Positions 1-5,505 of a DNA stretch of 11,400 nucleotides are shown one piece after another. Position numbers and translations under genes: made by a program. This DNA is from an uncultured Phascolarctobacterium sp. (lineage in GTDB: Bacteria > Bacillota > Negativicutes > Acidaminococcales > Acidaminococcaceae): contig CALCUU010000196.1 in assembly GCA_937906915.1 (NCBI GenBank), positions 1-11,400 of the forward strand. Reading direction: 5' to 3'. Below the pieces are notes generated by a model that searched no databases, was not told where the DNA came from, and worked only from the letters and a program-made list of their open reading frames with translations. How positions within the stretch are numbered: position 1 is the first letter of the stretch; each line of letters opens with the position of its first letter.

Positions 1-478
1 TGCTAAGACTATGGAAGCAATTGAAAAAACTCATTTGAAAGTTGACGCAGCCTTGAAGGCTGGCGGTGATGCAGTTGGTGCTCAAACTATTGTGGAAACC
101 TTACCCGGTATGATGCCCCTTAGCTGTAACGCTCGTATGAATGAGCTTTTTGTAGAAAATTCCAAGCTTGCTTGGCCTGGCGTTGCCATTAAAGACGCAG
201 GTCACTTTAGCGCGTCTACTGATATGGGGGATGTGTCCCACATTATTCCGGTAATTCATCCTTTTATTGGTGGTACTAATGGCTTACTGCACACTGCAGA
301 TTTCCACGCTGTAGATTTTAAGGCGGCAGTGCTGTTGCCGGCGAAGGCTTTTGCCATGACCTTGATTGATTTGCTTTATGACGATGCGCAGGAAGCAAAG
401 GCAATCCTTGATAATTTTGAGCCTATCCTCACAAAAGAGGAATATATAAAGAAGGCTGAAAGCTATTTTAGCAATTGA
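1..478 (+). CDS. M20 family amidohydrolase (AbgB/HmrA-like), C-terminal part
   Basis: This is the 3' end of a gene that begins before the window; the frame is open from base 2 and ends with TGA at 476-478. The metal-dependent amidohydrolases of this family cleave N-acyl amino acids, aminobenzoyl-glutamate or small peptides in the cytoplasm. What can be seen is the C-terminal part of the catalytic domain: a STDMGDVSH motif (about 215-241) and LHTADF, whose histidine codon at 290-292 matches the late metal-ligand histidine of M20 enzymes. It is followed by a helical tail. The gene sits 26 bases upstream of two membrane-protein genes, with no terminator between, so it probably shares their transcript. 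The substrate cannot be deduced. The internal ATG at 11 is unlikely to be the start because homologues extend well upstream. I am sure of the superfamily and less sure of the AbgB-like subgroup. Confidence 0.85.
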   Translation, partial: AKTMEAIEKTHLKVDAALKAGGDAVGAQTIVETLPGMMPLSCNARMNELFVENSKLAWPGVAIKDAGHFSASTDMGDVSHIIPVIHPFIGGTNGLLHTADFHAVDFKAAVLLPAKAFAMTLIDLLYDDAQEAKAILDNFEPILTKEEYIKKAESYFSN

Positions 479-504
479 AATAGTTGGGAAGGAGAGGTTA
501 ACTG

Positions 505-1299
505 ATGAAAAATTTTAAATTACATGCCATCGTTTTAGGTCTTATCATTATCGCAGAAATGATTGGCGTGCATTCCTTTAAGGTAGGCGTTGGCACTATC
601 GTACTGTTGCCCATGCTTTTTGCTCTGCTTTTGGGTGTACTCACCACACCTAAGTTCTTGAAAATTGCAGGCAAGGCAGAAATGCTTGACGCAAGCTCCC
701 TTTTGGGCTTGACCCTGATGCTTTTGATGGCTCGTTATGGTACCCTCGTTGGTCCTACCCTGCCGAAAATTATTGCGGCTTCCCCCGCACTGTTGCTCCA
801 AGAATTTGGTAACCTTGGTACCATCTTCATTGGTATCCCCGTTGCAGTATTCCTTGGTTTGAAACGCGAAGCTATTGGCGCAGCTCACTCTGTTGCTCGC
901 GAACCGAACGTAGCCCTCATTGGTGAACGTTATGGTTTGGACAGCAGTGAAGGCCGTGGCGTAATGGGCGTTTACATTGCAGGTACTGTTTTTGGTACTA
1001 TTTTCTTCGGCTTGATGGCTTCTGTTGCAGCTTCCACTTTGCCCTTCCATCCTTACGCTTTGGCAATGGCAGCAGGCGTTGGTTCTGCAAGTATGATGAC
1101 CGCAGCTGTTGGTTCCTTGTGCGCAATGTTCCCTGAAATGGCAGAACAATTGGCAGCTTTTGGTGCAGCAAGTAATATGCTTTCCGGTCTTGACGGTTTG
1201 TATATGTCCATCTGGCTGGCACTGCCCATGGCAGAATGGCTGTACAAAAAATGCTACAAAATTAAATACGGCGAAGAACCCAAGAAGGAGGAAGCATAA
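505..1299 (+). CDS. DUF3100-like multi-pass membrane protein, probable transporter subunit
   Basis: A 264-residue integral membrane protein of unknown function. Hydrophobic stretches lie at about residues 8-24, 28-46, 64-82, 102-119, 152-177, 183-205 and 226-247, with a charged C-terminal tail (KKEEA). Gly/Ala-rich motifs, such as EGRGVMGVYIAGTVFGTIFFG (149-169) and AGVGSASMM (190-198), followed by AASNMLSGLDGLY (221-233), match my memory of the DUF3100 family. That assignment is from recall, not a search. Translation starts at ATG 505 after GGAGAGG (491-497). The gene lies between an M20 amidohydrolase and a small membrane protein whose ATG overlaps this stop codon. The context suggests a permease that supplies the hydrolase's substrate, but this is inference. 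The conserved glycine motifs in helices fit a transporter better than an enzyme. Confidence 0.72.
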   Translation: MKNFKLHAIVLGLIIIAEMIGVHSFKVGVGTIVLLPMLFALLLGVLTTPKFLKIAGKAEMLDASSLLGLTLMLLMARYGTLVGPTLPKIIAASPALLLQEFGNLGTIFIGIPVAVFLGLKREAIGAAHSVAREPNVALIGERYGLDSSEGRGVMGVYIAGTVFGTIFFGLMASVAASTLPFHPYALAMAAGVGSASMMTAAVGSLCAMFPEMAEQLAAFGAASNMLSGLDGLYMSIWLALPMAEWLYKKCYKIKYGEEPKKEEA

Positions 1300-1745
1300 T
1301 GAGCATTAAAGATACTTTATACGTTTTATTTATAGTTTGCTTTATGAGCTTGGTTTCCAATATTTTGGGTACTAAAGCTACCATTTTAGAATCTATCCCC
1401 GGTTTGTTAATTCTTACCGCTATTGCACTGGCTGGTATTTTAATGGCAAAATATTTGCCCGGCAACATTCCCTCCGTTGCATACGTTGTAACCTTGGGCT
1501 GCATTCTTACTTATCCTGCAGTTCCCGGTAGCGCAATTATCAGCGCTTACGTTGCAAAAGTTGGCTTCGTTTCCCTGTGTACTCCGCTTCTTGCTTATGC
1601 AGGCGTAGCAATCGGCAAAGACCTTGATGATTTTGCTAAAAGTGGTTGGCGTATCGTTGTAGTTGCTTGTGTAGTATTTATTGGTACTTACATTGGCAGT
1701 GCTATTATCGCTCAAGCAATTTTGAAATCCCTTGGTCAAATCTAA
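1299..1745 (+). CDS. Small integral membrane protein, likely partner of the DUF3100-like protein
   Basis: A 148-residue, very hydrophobic protein with four to five predicted membrane spans (about residues 6-23, 33-51, 58-74, 79-103 and 116-143). Its ATG shares one base with the upstream stop (TAATG), and a strong AAGGAGG (1285-1291) sits 7 bases before it, so the two proteins are probably made in a fixed ratio. The segment AGVAIGKDLDDFAKSGWR (101-118) before the last span recalls the GxxIGKDL-type turns of secondary carriers such as the 2-keto-3-deoxygluconate permease and DUF819/DUF340 groups. I do not assign it to a family on that basis. The neighbouring amidohydrolase and larger membrane protein suggest the two membrane proteins act together as a heteromeric carrier. 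A terminator follows immediately, so this is the last gene of the operon. Confidence 0.7.
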   Translation: MSIKDTLYVLFIVCFMSLVSNILGTKATILESIPGLLILTAIALAGILMAKYLPGNIPSVAYVVTLGCILTYPAVPGSAIISAYVAKVGFVSLCTPLLAYAGVAIGKDLDDFAKSGWRIVVVACVVFIGTYIGSAIIAQAILKSLGQI

Positions 1746-1751
1746 AAATCT

Positions 1752-1786
1752 AACGGCTTCTTCTAAAAGGAGCCGTTTCTTTTTGT
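1752..1786 (+). terminator. Intrinsic terminator of the amidohydrolase operon
   Basis: AACGGCT (1752-1758) pairs with AGCCGTT (1771-1777). The stem continues inward with one T-G wobble and three further pairs to a 4-base loop (1763-1766), giving 11 pairs in all. A T-rich tract with two T runs follows directly. It begins 6 bases after the stop of the small membrane protein. Confidence 0.9.
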
Positions 1787-1794
1787 ATTTTTCG

Positions 1795-1823
1795 TTGAAT
1801 TTCTTTTGTCATTAGAGTAAAAT
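1795..1823 (+). promoter_or_regulatory. Sigma-70-type promoter for the hypothetical gene pair
   Basis: A -35 box TTGAAT (1795-1800) and a -10 box TAAAAT (1818-1823) are separated by exactly 17 bases. The expected transcript starts near 1830, leaving a leader of about 26 bases with a strong AAGGAGG (1842-1848) before ATG 1857. It lies directly after a terminator, so the downstream pair is an independent unit. Confidence 0.82.
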
Positions 1824-1856
1824 AGTTCTAATGAATGTTTTAAGGAGGAATGAAAA

Positions 1857-2303
1857 ATGTCCGAAATTTTGGCTGAAACTACTTTTACCAGCGTAGTTCA
1901 GAAAAATGAAGTTTGCGATGAAATCGTTAAATGGGGTAACGCTAATGGCTTCCCTCTGCAAAAAGCTAAATTGTACAATAAAATGGATTCTTATGTAGGT
2001 TTCTCTCCTGAAGGCTACTATATTAAAGCTAATCGTTTGCCGCCTATCCCCGGTGGTTGGAAAGTTGTTGTTGAAAAATACGAACCCGAAGAACGCATCA
2101 TTCCTTTGAACGTTAAAAAAGATACCGGCGAAGTAAACAAATTCATCCTCAAAATGATGGAAGAATATGAAAAAGACGGTTTGAAAATGGATTTGGCTGA
2201 CGAATGGTACGAATCCTATGGCACCGTGCTCCGTGACTTGAAAGTAACCGGTCACTATGTAGTAATCAACACCTTCGAAGACTTCATCGAAAACATGCGC
2301 TAA
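1857..2303 (+). CDS. Hypothetical soluble protein, probably highly expressed
   Basis: A 148-residue protein that I do not recognise. It has no signal peptide or membrane span, is rich in Glu, Lys and Tyr, and looks cytoplasmic and globular. Visible features are a charged N-terminal half containing KWGNANGFPLQKAKLYNKMD (25-44), a PPIPGGWKVVVEKYEPEER segment (62-80) that looks like a turn followed by a strand, and a helical C-terminal half (about 92-123) ending in VINTFEDFIENMR. Expression signals are strong: a near-consensus promoter, an AAGGAGG site 8 bases before the ATG, and a codon choice (AAA, GAA, CGT/CGC, GGT/GGC, AAC) resembling that of fhs in this same window. It is followed one base later by a small second gene and then a terminator. 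The function is unknown; I make no family claim. Confidence 0.85.
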   Translation: MSEILAETTFTSVVQKNEVCDEIVKWGNANGFPLQKAKLYNKMDSYVGFSPEGYYIKANRLPPIPGGWKVVVEKYEPEERIIPLNVKKDTGEVNKFILKMMEEYEKDGLKMDLADEWYESYGTVLRDLKVTGHYVVINTFEDFIENMR

Positions 2304-2304
2304 G

Positions 2305-2589
2305 ATGGGCGTCTTGGAAAAACAATTGGCACTTGCCATCGATAGACGGTTGGCAGTTTTTGCAGGTAAGGTGCGGGACGGCAGCTTGCTTACTGACGAA
2401 ATGCAGCTGCGTAGTGCGGCGTACCTCATTAGTGAGATTATGCTTCCCTGTTGCTGTATGATGAGTAATAAAGCTCGCTTGCAGGAAGTTCTTGGTGCTA
2501 CCCAAGTTTTTGCAGGCAAAACTGAGCTTATCGAAAAGCTTTCCGTGCTGGTCTACGATGATTTGGCAAGATGTAATGGTTTAGGATAA
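2305..2589 (+). CDS. Small hypothetical protein with a CCC motif
   Basis: A 94-residue protein, probably all-helical and soluble, that I do not recognise. It begins at an ATG one base after the upstream stop (TAA-G-ATG). No ribosome-binding site is visible before it, so it probably depends on translational coupling to the preceding gene. The notable feature is three consecutive cysteines at residues 49-51 (LPCCCMMSNKARLQE), with a fourth at residue 90. That could be a metal or redox site, but no second CxxC pair is present. Codon use is less biased than in its neighbour, implying lower output. The frame ends 4 bases before a strong terminator stem, which supports it as a real gene over the overlapping antisense frames. 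It could be a small partner or regulator of the upstream protein. Confidence 0.68.
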   Translation: MGVLEKQLALAIDRRLAVFAGKVRDGSLLTDEMQLRSAAYLISEIMLPCCCMMSNKARLQEVLGATQVFAGKTELIEKLSVLVYDDLARCNGLG

Positions 2590-2593
2590 ATCT

Positions 2594-2626
2594 AAAGCTA
2601 CTCCTTTTGGAGTAGCTTTTTTGTTT
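2594..2626 (+). terminator. Intrinsic terminator after the hypothetical pair
   Basis: A perfect 11-bp stem (2594-2604 with 2609-2619) is closed by a TTTT loop and runs straight into a T-rich tail (TTTTTTG then six T). This is one of the clearest terminators in the window. Confidence 0.93.
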
Positions 2627-2664
2627 TTTGTGAGCTAATTCCCTAATTCTATGGGAAAAGTTTT

Positions 2665-2693
2665 TTGATTTTCCAAATTTTATATGATACAAT
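2665..2693 (+). promoter_or_regulatory. Extended -10 promoter of the M23 peptidase/bactofilin operon
   Basis: TTGATT (2665-2670) is followed after 17 bases by TACAAT (2688-2693). The TG dinucleotide at 2685-2686 lies one base upstream of the -10 box, giving the extended -10 form. Transcription would start near 2700, leaving an untranslated leader of about 90 bases. Confidence 0.78.
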
Positions 2694-2699
2694 AAAAAC

Positions 2700-2790
2700 T
2701 GCGTTATAGTCTGTATAAGGCAGAGGTGTGTCCTTTTGTCTTTAAAAGGCTAAACGACATAGCCATAGGCATAATTTTAAAGGGGATACG
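2700..2790 (+). promoter_or_regulatory. Long 5' leader of the M23 peptidase gene with competing hairpins
   Basis: Between the predicted start site and ATG 2791 lie about 90 bases of leader. CCTTTT (2732-2737) can pair with AAAAGG (2744-2749). GGCTA (2748-2752) can pair with TAGCC (2760-2764). The two hairpins share bases 2748-2749 and exclude each other. CCTTT (2732-2736) is also complementary to part of the ribosome-binding site AAAGGGG (2779-2785). No known riboswitch class is recognisable. The stems are short, so a regulatory role is only possible. Confidence 0.35.
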
Positions 2791-3744
2791 ATGTGGAATA
2801 AAATTTCAAACTATGTAGAACGAATCCGCAAGTTCTGGCAAGAAGATAGTTCCTACACCTTTATCCTGGTACCTAATGATGGTAGGGAATTTAAAAGGAA
2901 AACTTATGACAATGAATATCTGAAGAAATGTGTACGCATTGCTGGCGGTTGTGCCATTGCTTTCTTTGGCAGCTTGCTTGTTATGCATGGTATTATTTTC
3001 AAATGCATTGCAGAACATAGAGAATTAACTGCTTTTAGGGAAAATCATGCAGCACAAACACAAAAGCTTCAAGAACTTTCCGTAATGGCTGAAAGAGTGC
3101 AAAAGGATATGGCAACTCTTGCAACCATCGAAAAAAATGTTCTGAAGCAAATGGATAAATATGGTATCTGCTTGAAGGAAGAATGTAAGGCGGAAGAAAA
3201 GCTGGTTGGTCTTGGTGGACCTTCTTCCGTAGCAATTTCTGAAACCACTGTATTGATGGAGCAAAATAAAAATCTTCATCAACAATTACAACATAAGACT
3301 GAAGATTGGAATAAACTGCTGACTAAATTGAAGAAGGAAAATTATCGTAGGGAAATGACTCCTAACGTTTGGCCCTGCAATAGTCATTATGTAACCTCTG
3401 AATTTGGCGGACGCTATAATCCTTTCGATGGTTATTCCAGCGACTGGCACGGTGGCCTTGATATTGCAGATAACTACGGTGCTCCCGTATACGCAACTGC
3501 TTCCGGTTATGTAGAATATTCCGGCTGGTATTATGGCTACGGCAAATATATTCGTCTTAACCATGACTATGGTTACAAAACTGCTTATGCTCATATGTCT
3601 GAATTGTATGTGAGCCATGGCGATTACGTTACCAAAGGCGAAGTTATTGGTGCAATCGGTAGTACAGGTAATAGTACCGGTCCTCATTTGCATTATGAAG
3701 TTTTGCTGTGGGGTCAAGAAATGAATCCGCGTGATTTGATGTAA
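2791..3744 (+). CDS. Membrane-anchored M23 family peptidoglycan endopeptidase
   Basis: A 317-residue cell wall hydrolase. M23 (LytM-type) zinc enzymes cut the peptide cross-links of peptidoglycan outside the cytoplasmic membrane. Order of parts: a cytoplasmic N-terminus of about 47 residues with a VPNDGRE motif (27-33); one membrane span at about 48-70; a coiled-coil-prone helix at about 74-122; a cysteine-containing linker (C127, C132); a second helical segment at about 153-187; and the M23 domain from about 195 to the end. The expected active-site residues are all present: H220 and D224 (HGGLD), H268 (YAHM) and H299-x-H301 (HLHYE), so it should be active. The start ATG follows AAAGGGG (2779-2785). 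It opens an operon with a peptidase-less paralogue and a bactofilin. M23 enzymes encoded beside bactofilins are known shape-determining partners elsewhere (Csd1 with CcmA in Helicobacter pylori), which supports a role in localised wall remodelling. Confidence 0.92.
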   Translation: MWNKISNYVERIRKFWQEDSSYTFILVPNDGREFKRKTYDNEYLKKCVRIAGGCAIAFFGSLLVMHGIIFKCIAEHRELTAFRENHAAQTQKLQELSVMAERVQKDMATLATIEKNVLKQMDKYGICLKEECKAEEKLVGLGGPSSVAISETTVLMEQNKNLHQQLQHKTEDWNKLLTKLKKENYRREMTPNVWPCNSHYVTSEFGGRYNPFDGYSSDWHGGLDIADNYGAPVYATASGYVEYSGWYYGYGKYIRLNHDYGYKTAYAHMSELYVSHGDYVTKGEVIGAIGSTGNSTGPHLHYEVLLWGQEMNPRDLM

Positions 3745-3794
3745 GATTTTGTTGTTGTGAATTTAGATTTCTTTTAGATTGGAAAGGTAAGTTA

Positions 3795-4220
3795 ATGATT
3801 CAACAAATTCGTCAATTTTTAGCTTGGGTACGCGATTCCCTGCGTAACGACAGCGCTTACACAATTATGGTGGTTCCCGATAATGGTAGGGAAATTCAAA
3901 AGAAATCCATCGACGCTGACCATTTTAAAAAGTTTGCTTATATCGCTGGAGGCGCTGCTGCGTTTTTCGTAGTTAGCCTTGGTGCGACATATTATTTAGT
4001 TTCCCAAAGCAATGCTAATGCAGCGGAGCTGGCAGAGTTCCGTCGTACAAAGCAAGCTCAGGAACAAAAATTGCAAGAGCTTTCTGCAATGGCTGAAAGC
4101 GTACAAAAAGATATGGCTGCCTTATCTAAGATTGAGGAGCAGGTTCGTGACCAGATGAAACAAGCTGGCTTGGAAGTTCCTGCACCCGTGGCGAGTAAAA
4201 AGGAAGAACAGCCCGGTTAA
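3795..4220 (+). CDS. Paralogue of the M23 protein's N-terminal half, no peptidase domain
   Basis: A 141-residue single-span membrane protein that aligns without gaps to residues 1-126 of the preceding M23 peptidase; I count about 54 identities by hand. Shared landmarks keep the same residue numbers: VPDNGRE (27-33), the membrane span after K45-K46 (about 48-70), and QKLQELSAMAESVQKDMAAL (91-110), nearly identical to the peptidase's segment. After residue about 128 it ends in a short Pro/Ala-rich, charged tail (EVPAPVASKKEEQPG), so there are no zinc ligands and no catalysis. The start is ATG 3795 after GGAAAGG (3781-3787). It lies 50 bases after the peptidase and 24 before the bactofilin. The likely origin is tandem duplication of the anchor and coiled coil. 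I infer that it could pair with the peptidase through the coiled coil, regulate it, or link it to the bactofilin from the cytoplasmic side. Confidence 0.82.
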   Translation: MIQQIRQFLAWVRDSLRNDSAYTIMVVPDNGREIQKKSIDADHFKKFAYIAGGAAAFFVVSLGATYYLVSQSNANAAELAEFRRTKQAQEQKLQELSAMAESVQKDMAALSKIEEQVRDQMKQAGLEVPAPVASKKEEQPG

Positions 4221-4244
4221 GTTAAGATAAGGAGATGATTTAAG

Positions 4245-4703
4245 GTGTTTGGCTTTGGCAAAAAGAAGGAAGAAACAGCTGTTGTGGTATCTAATCCGGA
4301 TCCGGTAGTTGTTGTGGAAGAGGTTAAAAAACCTAGCGTTATGAGAAAGAGGGAGTTTGGTAAAATGGAATATGAAGTATTGATTGGTAAAAACACTGCT
4401 ATTAACGGTAACATCAACATTAACGGCTGCACCCGTATTGATGGTGTAATTGATGGCACCCTTGCTGTTGACAGCGATTTGTTCATCGGTGAAACCGGTG
4501 TTATCCGTGCTGCTGTATATGCTCAAAATGCTAATATCTCCGGTACTGTAACCGGTAACATTGTTTGCCGTGGTCGTTTGGAATTGATGGCTACCGCTAG
4601 AATTAACGGCGACATTAAATGTGGTACCTTGGTTATTGCTGAAGGCGCTGAATTTAACGGCAAGTGCGAAAAAATTGTAGCTGCCGAAGCAATCGCTGAA
4701 TAA
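4245..4703 (+). CDS. Bactofilin family cytoskeletal protein
   Basis: Bactofilins (DUF583/PF04519) polymerise without nucleotide into filaments along the membrane and position cell wall enzymes. This 152-residue protein has a flexible N-terminal tail (1-44), a right-handed beta-helix core at about 45-142 and a short tail. The core shows the repeating small-hydrophobic-Gly pattern: INGNININGCTRIDGVIDG, then SGTVTGNIVCRGRLELMATA, then RINGDIKCGTLVI, ending in the typical EGAEFNGKC. The start is GTG 4245, set by AAGGAG (4229-4234) 10 bases upstream. The ATG at 4235 is followed at once by a stop, and later ATGs would remove the N-terminus. That N-terminus (MFGFGKKKE, aromatic residues then lysines) resembles the short membrane-targeting ends described for bactofilins, which favours the GTG. 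It is the last gene of the M23 operon, before a strong terminator. Confidence 0.93.
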   Translation: MFGFGKKKEETAVVVSNPDPVVVVEEVKKPSVMRKREFGKMEYEVLIGKNTAINGNININGCTRIDGVIDGTLAVDSDLFIGETGVIRAAVYAQNANISGTVTGNIVCRGRLELMATARINGDIKCGTLVIAEGAEFNGKCEKIVAAEAIAE

Positions 4704-4720
4704 TTTTTTGACAAGCATTC

Positions 4721-4756
4721 AAAACATACTCGTCTTTGACGGGTATGTTTTTCTTT
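4721..4756 (+). terminator. Intrinsic terminator of the bactofilin operon
   Basis: A 13-bp stem with one T-G wobble (4722-4734 with 4738-4750) is closed by a TTT loop and followed by a T-rich tail (TTCTTTATTTT). It lies 18 bases after the bactofilin stop. Confidence 0.9.
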
Positions 4757-4782
4757 ATTTTAGGAAAGCTTCATATTATAAT
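4754..4782 (+). promoter_or_regulatory. Probable promoter of the trmB-ftsW-PBP cluster
   Basis: A perfect TATAAT lies at 4777-4782, in an AT-rich gap between a terminator and trmB. The sequence 17 bases upstream is TTTATT (4754-4759), a poor -35 box. Alternative -10 boxes, TAAAAT (4782-4787) and TACAAT (4791-4796), are nearby. The region is well placed for a promoter, but the exact boxes are uncertain. Confidence 0.5.
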
Positions 4783-4818
4783 AAAATAGTTACAATAAAT
4801 TTTTAGTGAGGTCAGAAA

Positions 4819-5460
4819 ATGCGTTTAAGAAAGAAACCTTGGATTGAAAAAGCAATGGTCGAGCTGATTGGCGATTATGTATTGATGCACGACTTGGAAC
4901 AATATAAAGGCAAATGGCAGGAGCTTTTCCCCGGTAAAAAGCTGTGCTTGGAAATTGGTTGCGGTAAAGGTCGCTTTACCATTGGCATGGCAGAGCTGTT
5001 CCCGGAAAAAGCTTTCATTGGCATTGAAACCCAACACGACATTGCCTACTATCCCGGCAAGGCTGCCAAAGATAAAGAAATGGATAATGTAAAAATTATC
5101 TGCGCTAATGCAGAAGCGCTTAACGAATGGTTCGAGCCCGGTGAAATTAAAGAACTGTATTTGAATTTTAGTGACCCGTGGCCTAAAGCTCGTCACGCTA
5201 AACGTCGTCTTACCCACCGTGGCTTCTTGGCAAAATACGCACAGCTTCTTGGAGCAGGCGGTCATCTGCGTTTTAAAACTGATAACAGAGCGCTCTTTGA
5301 TTTTTCTGTTGAGGAGTTCAAAGAATTTGGCTGTGAGATTATTGCTTTAAGCTACGATTTGCACAACTCTGAATACGATAACCCTGTGCAAACTGAATAC
5401 GAGCAAAAATTCAGTGCGAAGGGTACTCCGATTAACTTCTGTGAAGTAGTTTTTAAATAA
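4819..5460 (+). CDS. trmB: tRNA (guanine-N7-)-methyltransferase TrmB
   Basis: TrmB uses S-adenosylmethionine to make 7-methylguanosine at position 46 of the tRNA variable loop. The 213-residue length is normal for the family. The Rossmann-fold cofactor motif is LEIGCGKGRF (44-53), followed by FIGIE (66-70). The family signature YLNFSDPWPKARHAKRRL (114-131) carries the conserved Asp and Lys/Arg residues, and RFKTDN (151-156) and TEYEQKF (192-198) complete the C-terminal landmarks. The start ATG 4819 follows TGAGGT about 8 bases upstream. It is the first gene after the bactofilin terminator and lies 45 bases before ftsW with no terminator between, so the two may be co-transcribed. The link to cell division genes looks like simple neighbourhood, not shared function. 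Confidence 0.95.
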   Translation: MRLRKKPWIEKAMVELIGDYVLMHDLEQYKGKWQELFPGKKLCLEIGCGKGRFTIGMAELFPEKAFIGIETQHDIAYYPGKAAKDKEMDNVKIICANAEALNEWFEPGEIKELYLNFSDPWPKARHAKRRLTHRGFLAKYAQLLGAGGHLRFKTDNRALFDFSVEEFKEFGCEIIALSYDLHNSEYDNPVQTEYEQKFSAKGTPINFCEVVFK

Positions 5461-5505
5461 TTTGTTTTATACTCTTGCGCGTGCTTTTTGTGTGGAGTGA
5501 ATTTA

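Noticed and set aside
1812..2519. A 235-codon minus-strand frame covering both hypothetical genes
   Set aside because: The plus-strand pair has a promoter, a ribosome-binding site, tight spacing and a terminator facing the right way. The minus frame ignores all of these signals.
2700..2790. Cyclic-di-AMP riboswitch in front of the wall hydrolase
   Set aside because: This class often controls wall hydrolases, but the leader is too short and lacks the conserved core.
5488..5505. TTG at 5488 as the ftsW start
   Set aside because: It would place the GGAGTG ribosome-binding site inside the gene, whereas ATG 5506 sits 6 bases after that site and gives a normal FtsW N-terminus.
5461..5505. Terminator between trmB and ftsW
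   Set aside because: The GCGCGTGC stretch followed by TTTTT looks suggestive, but it has no stem longer than 2-3 pairs.
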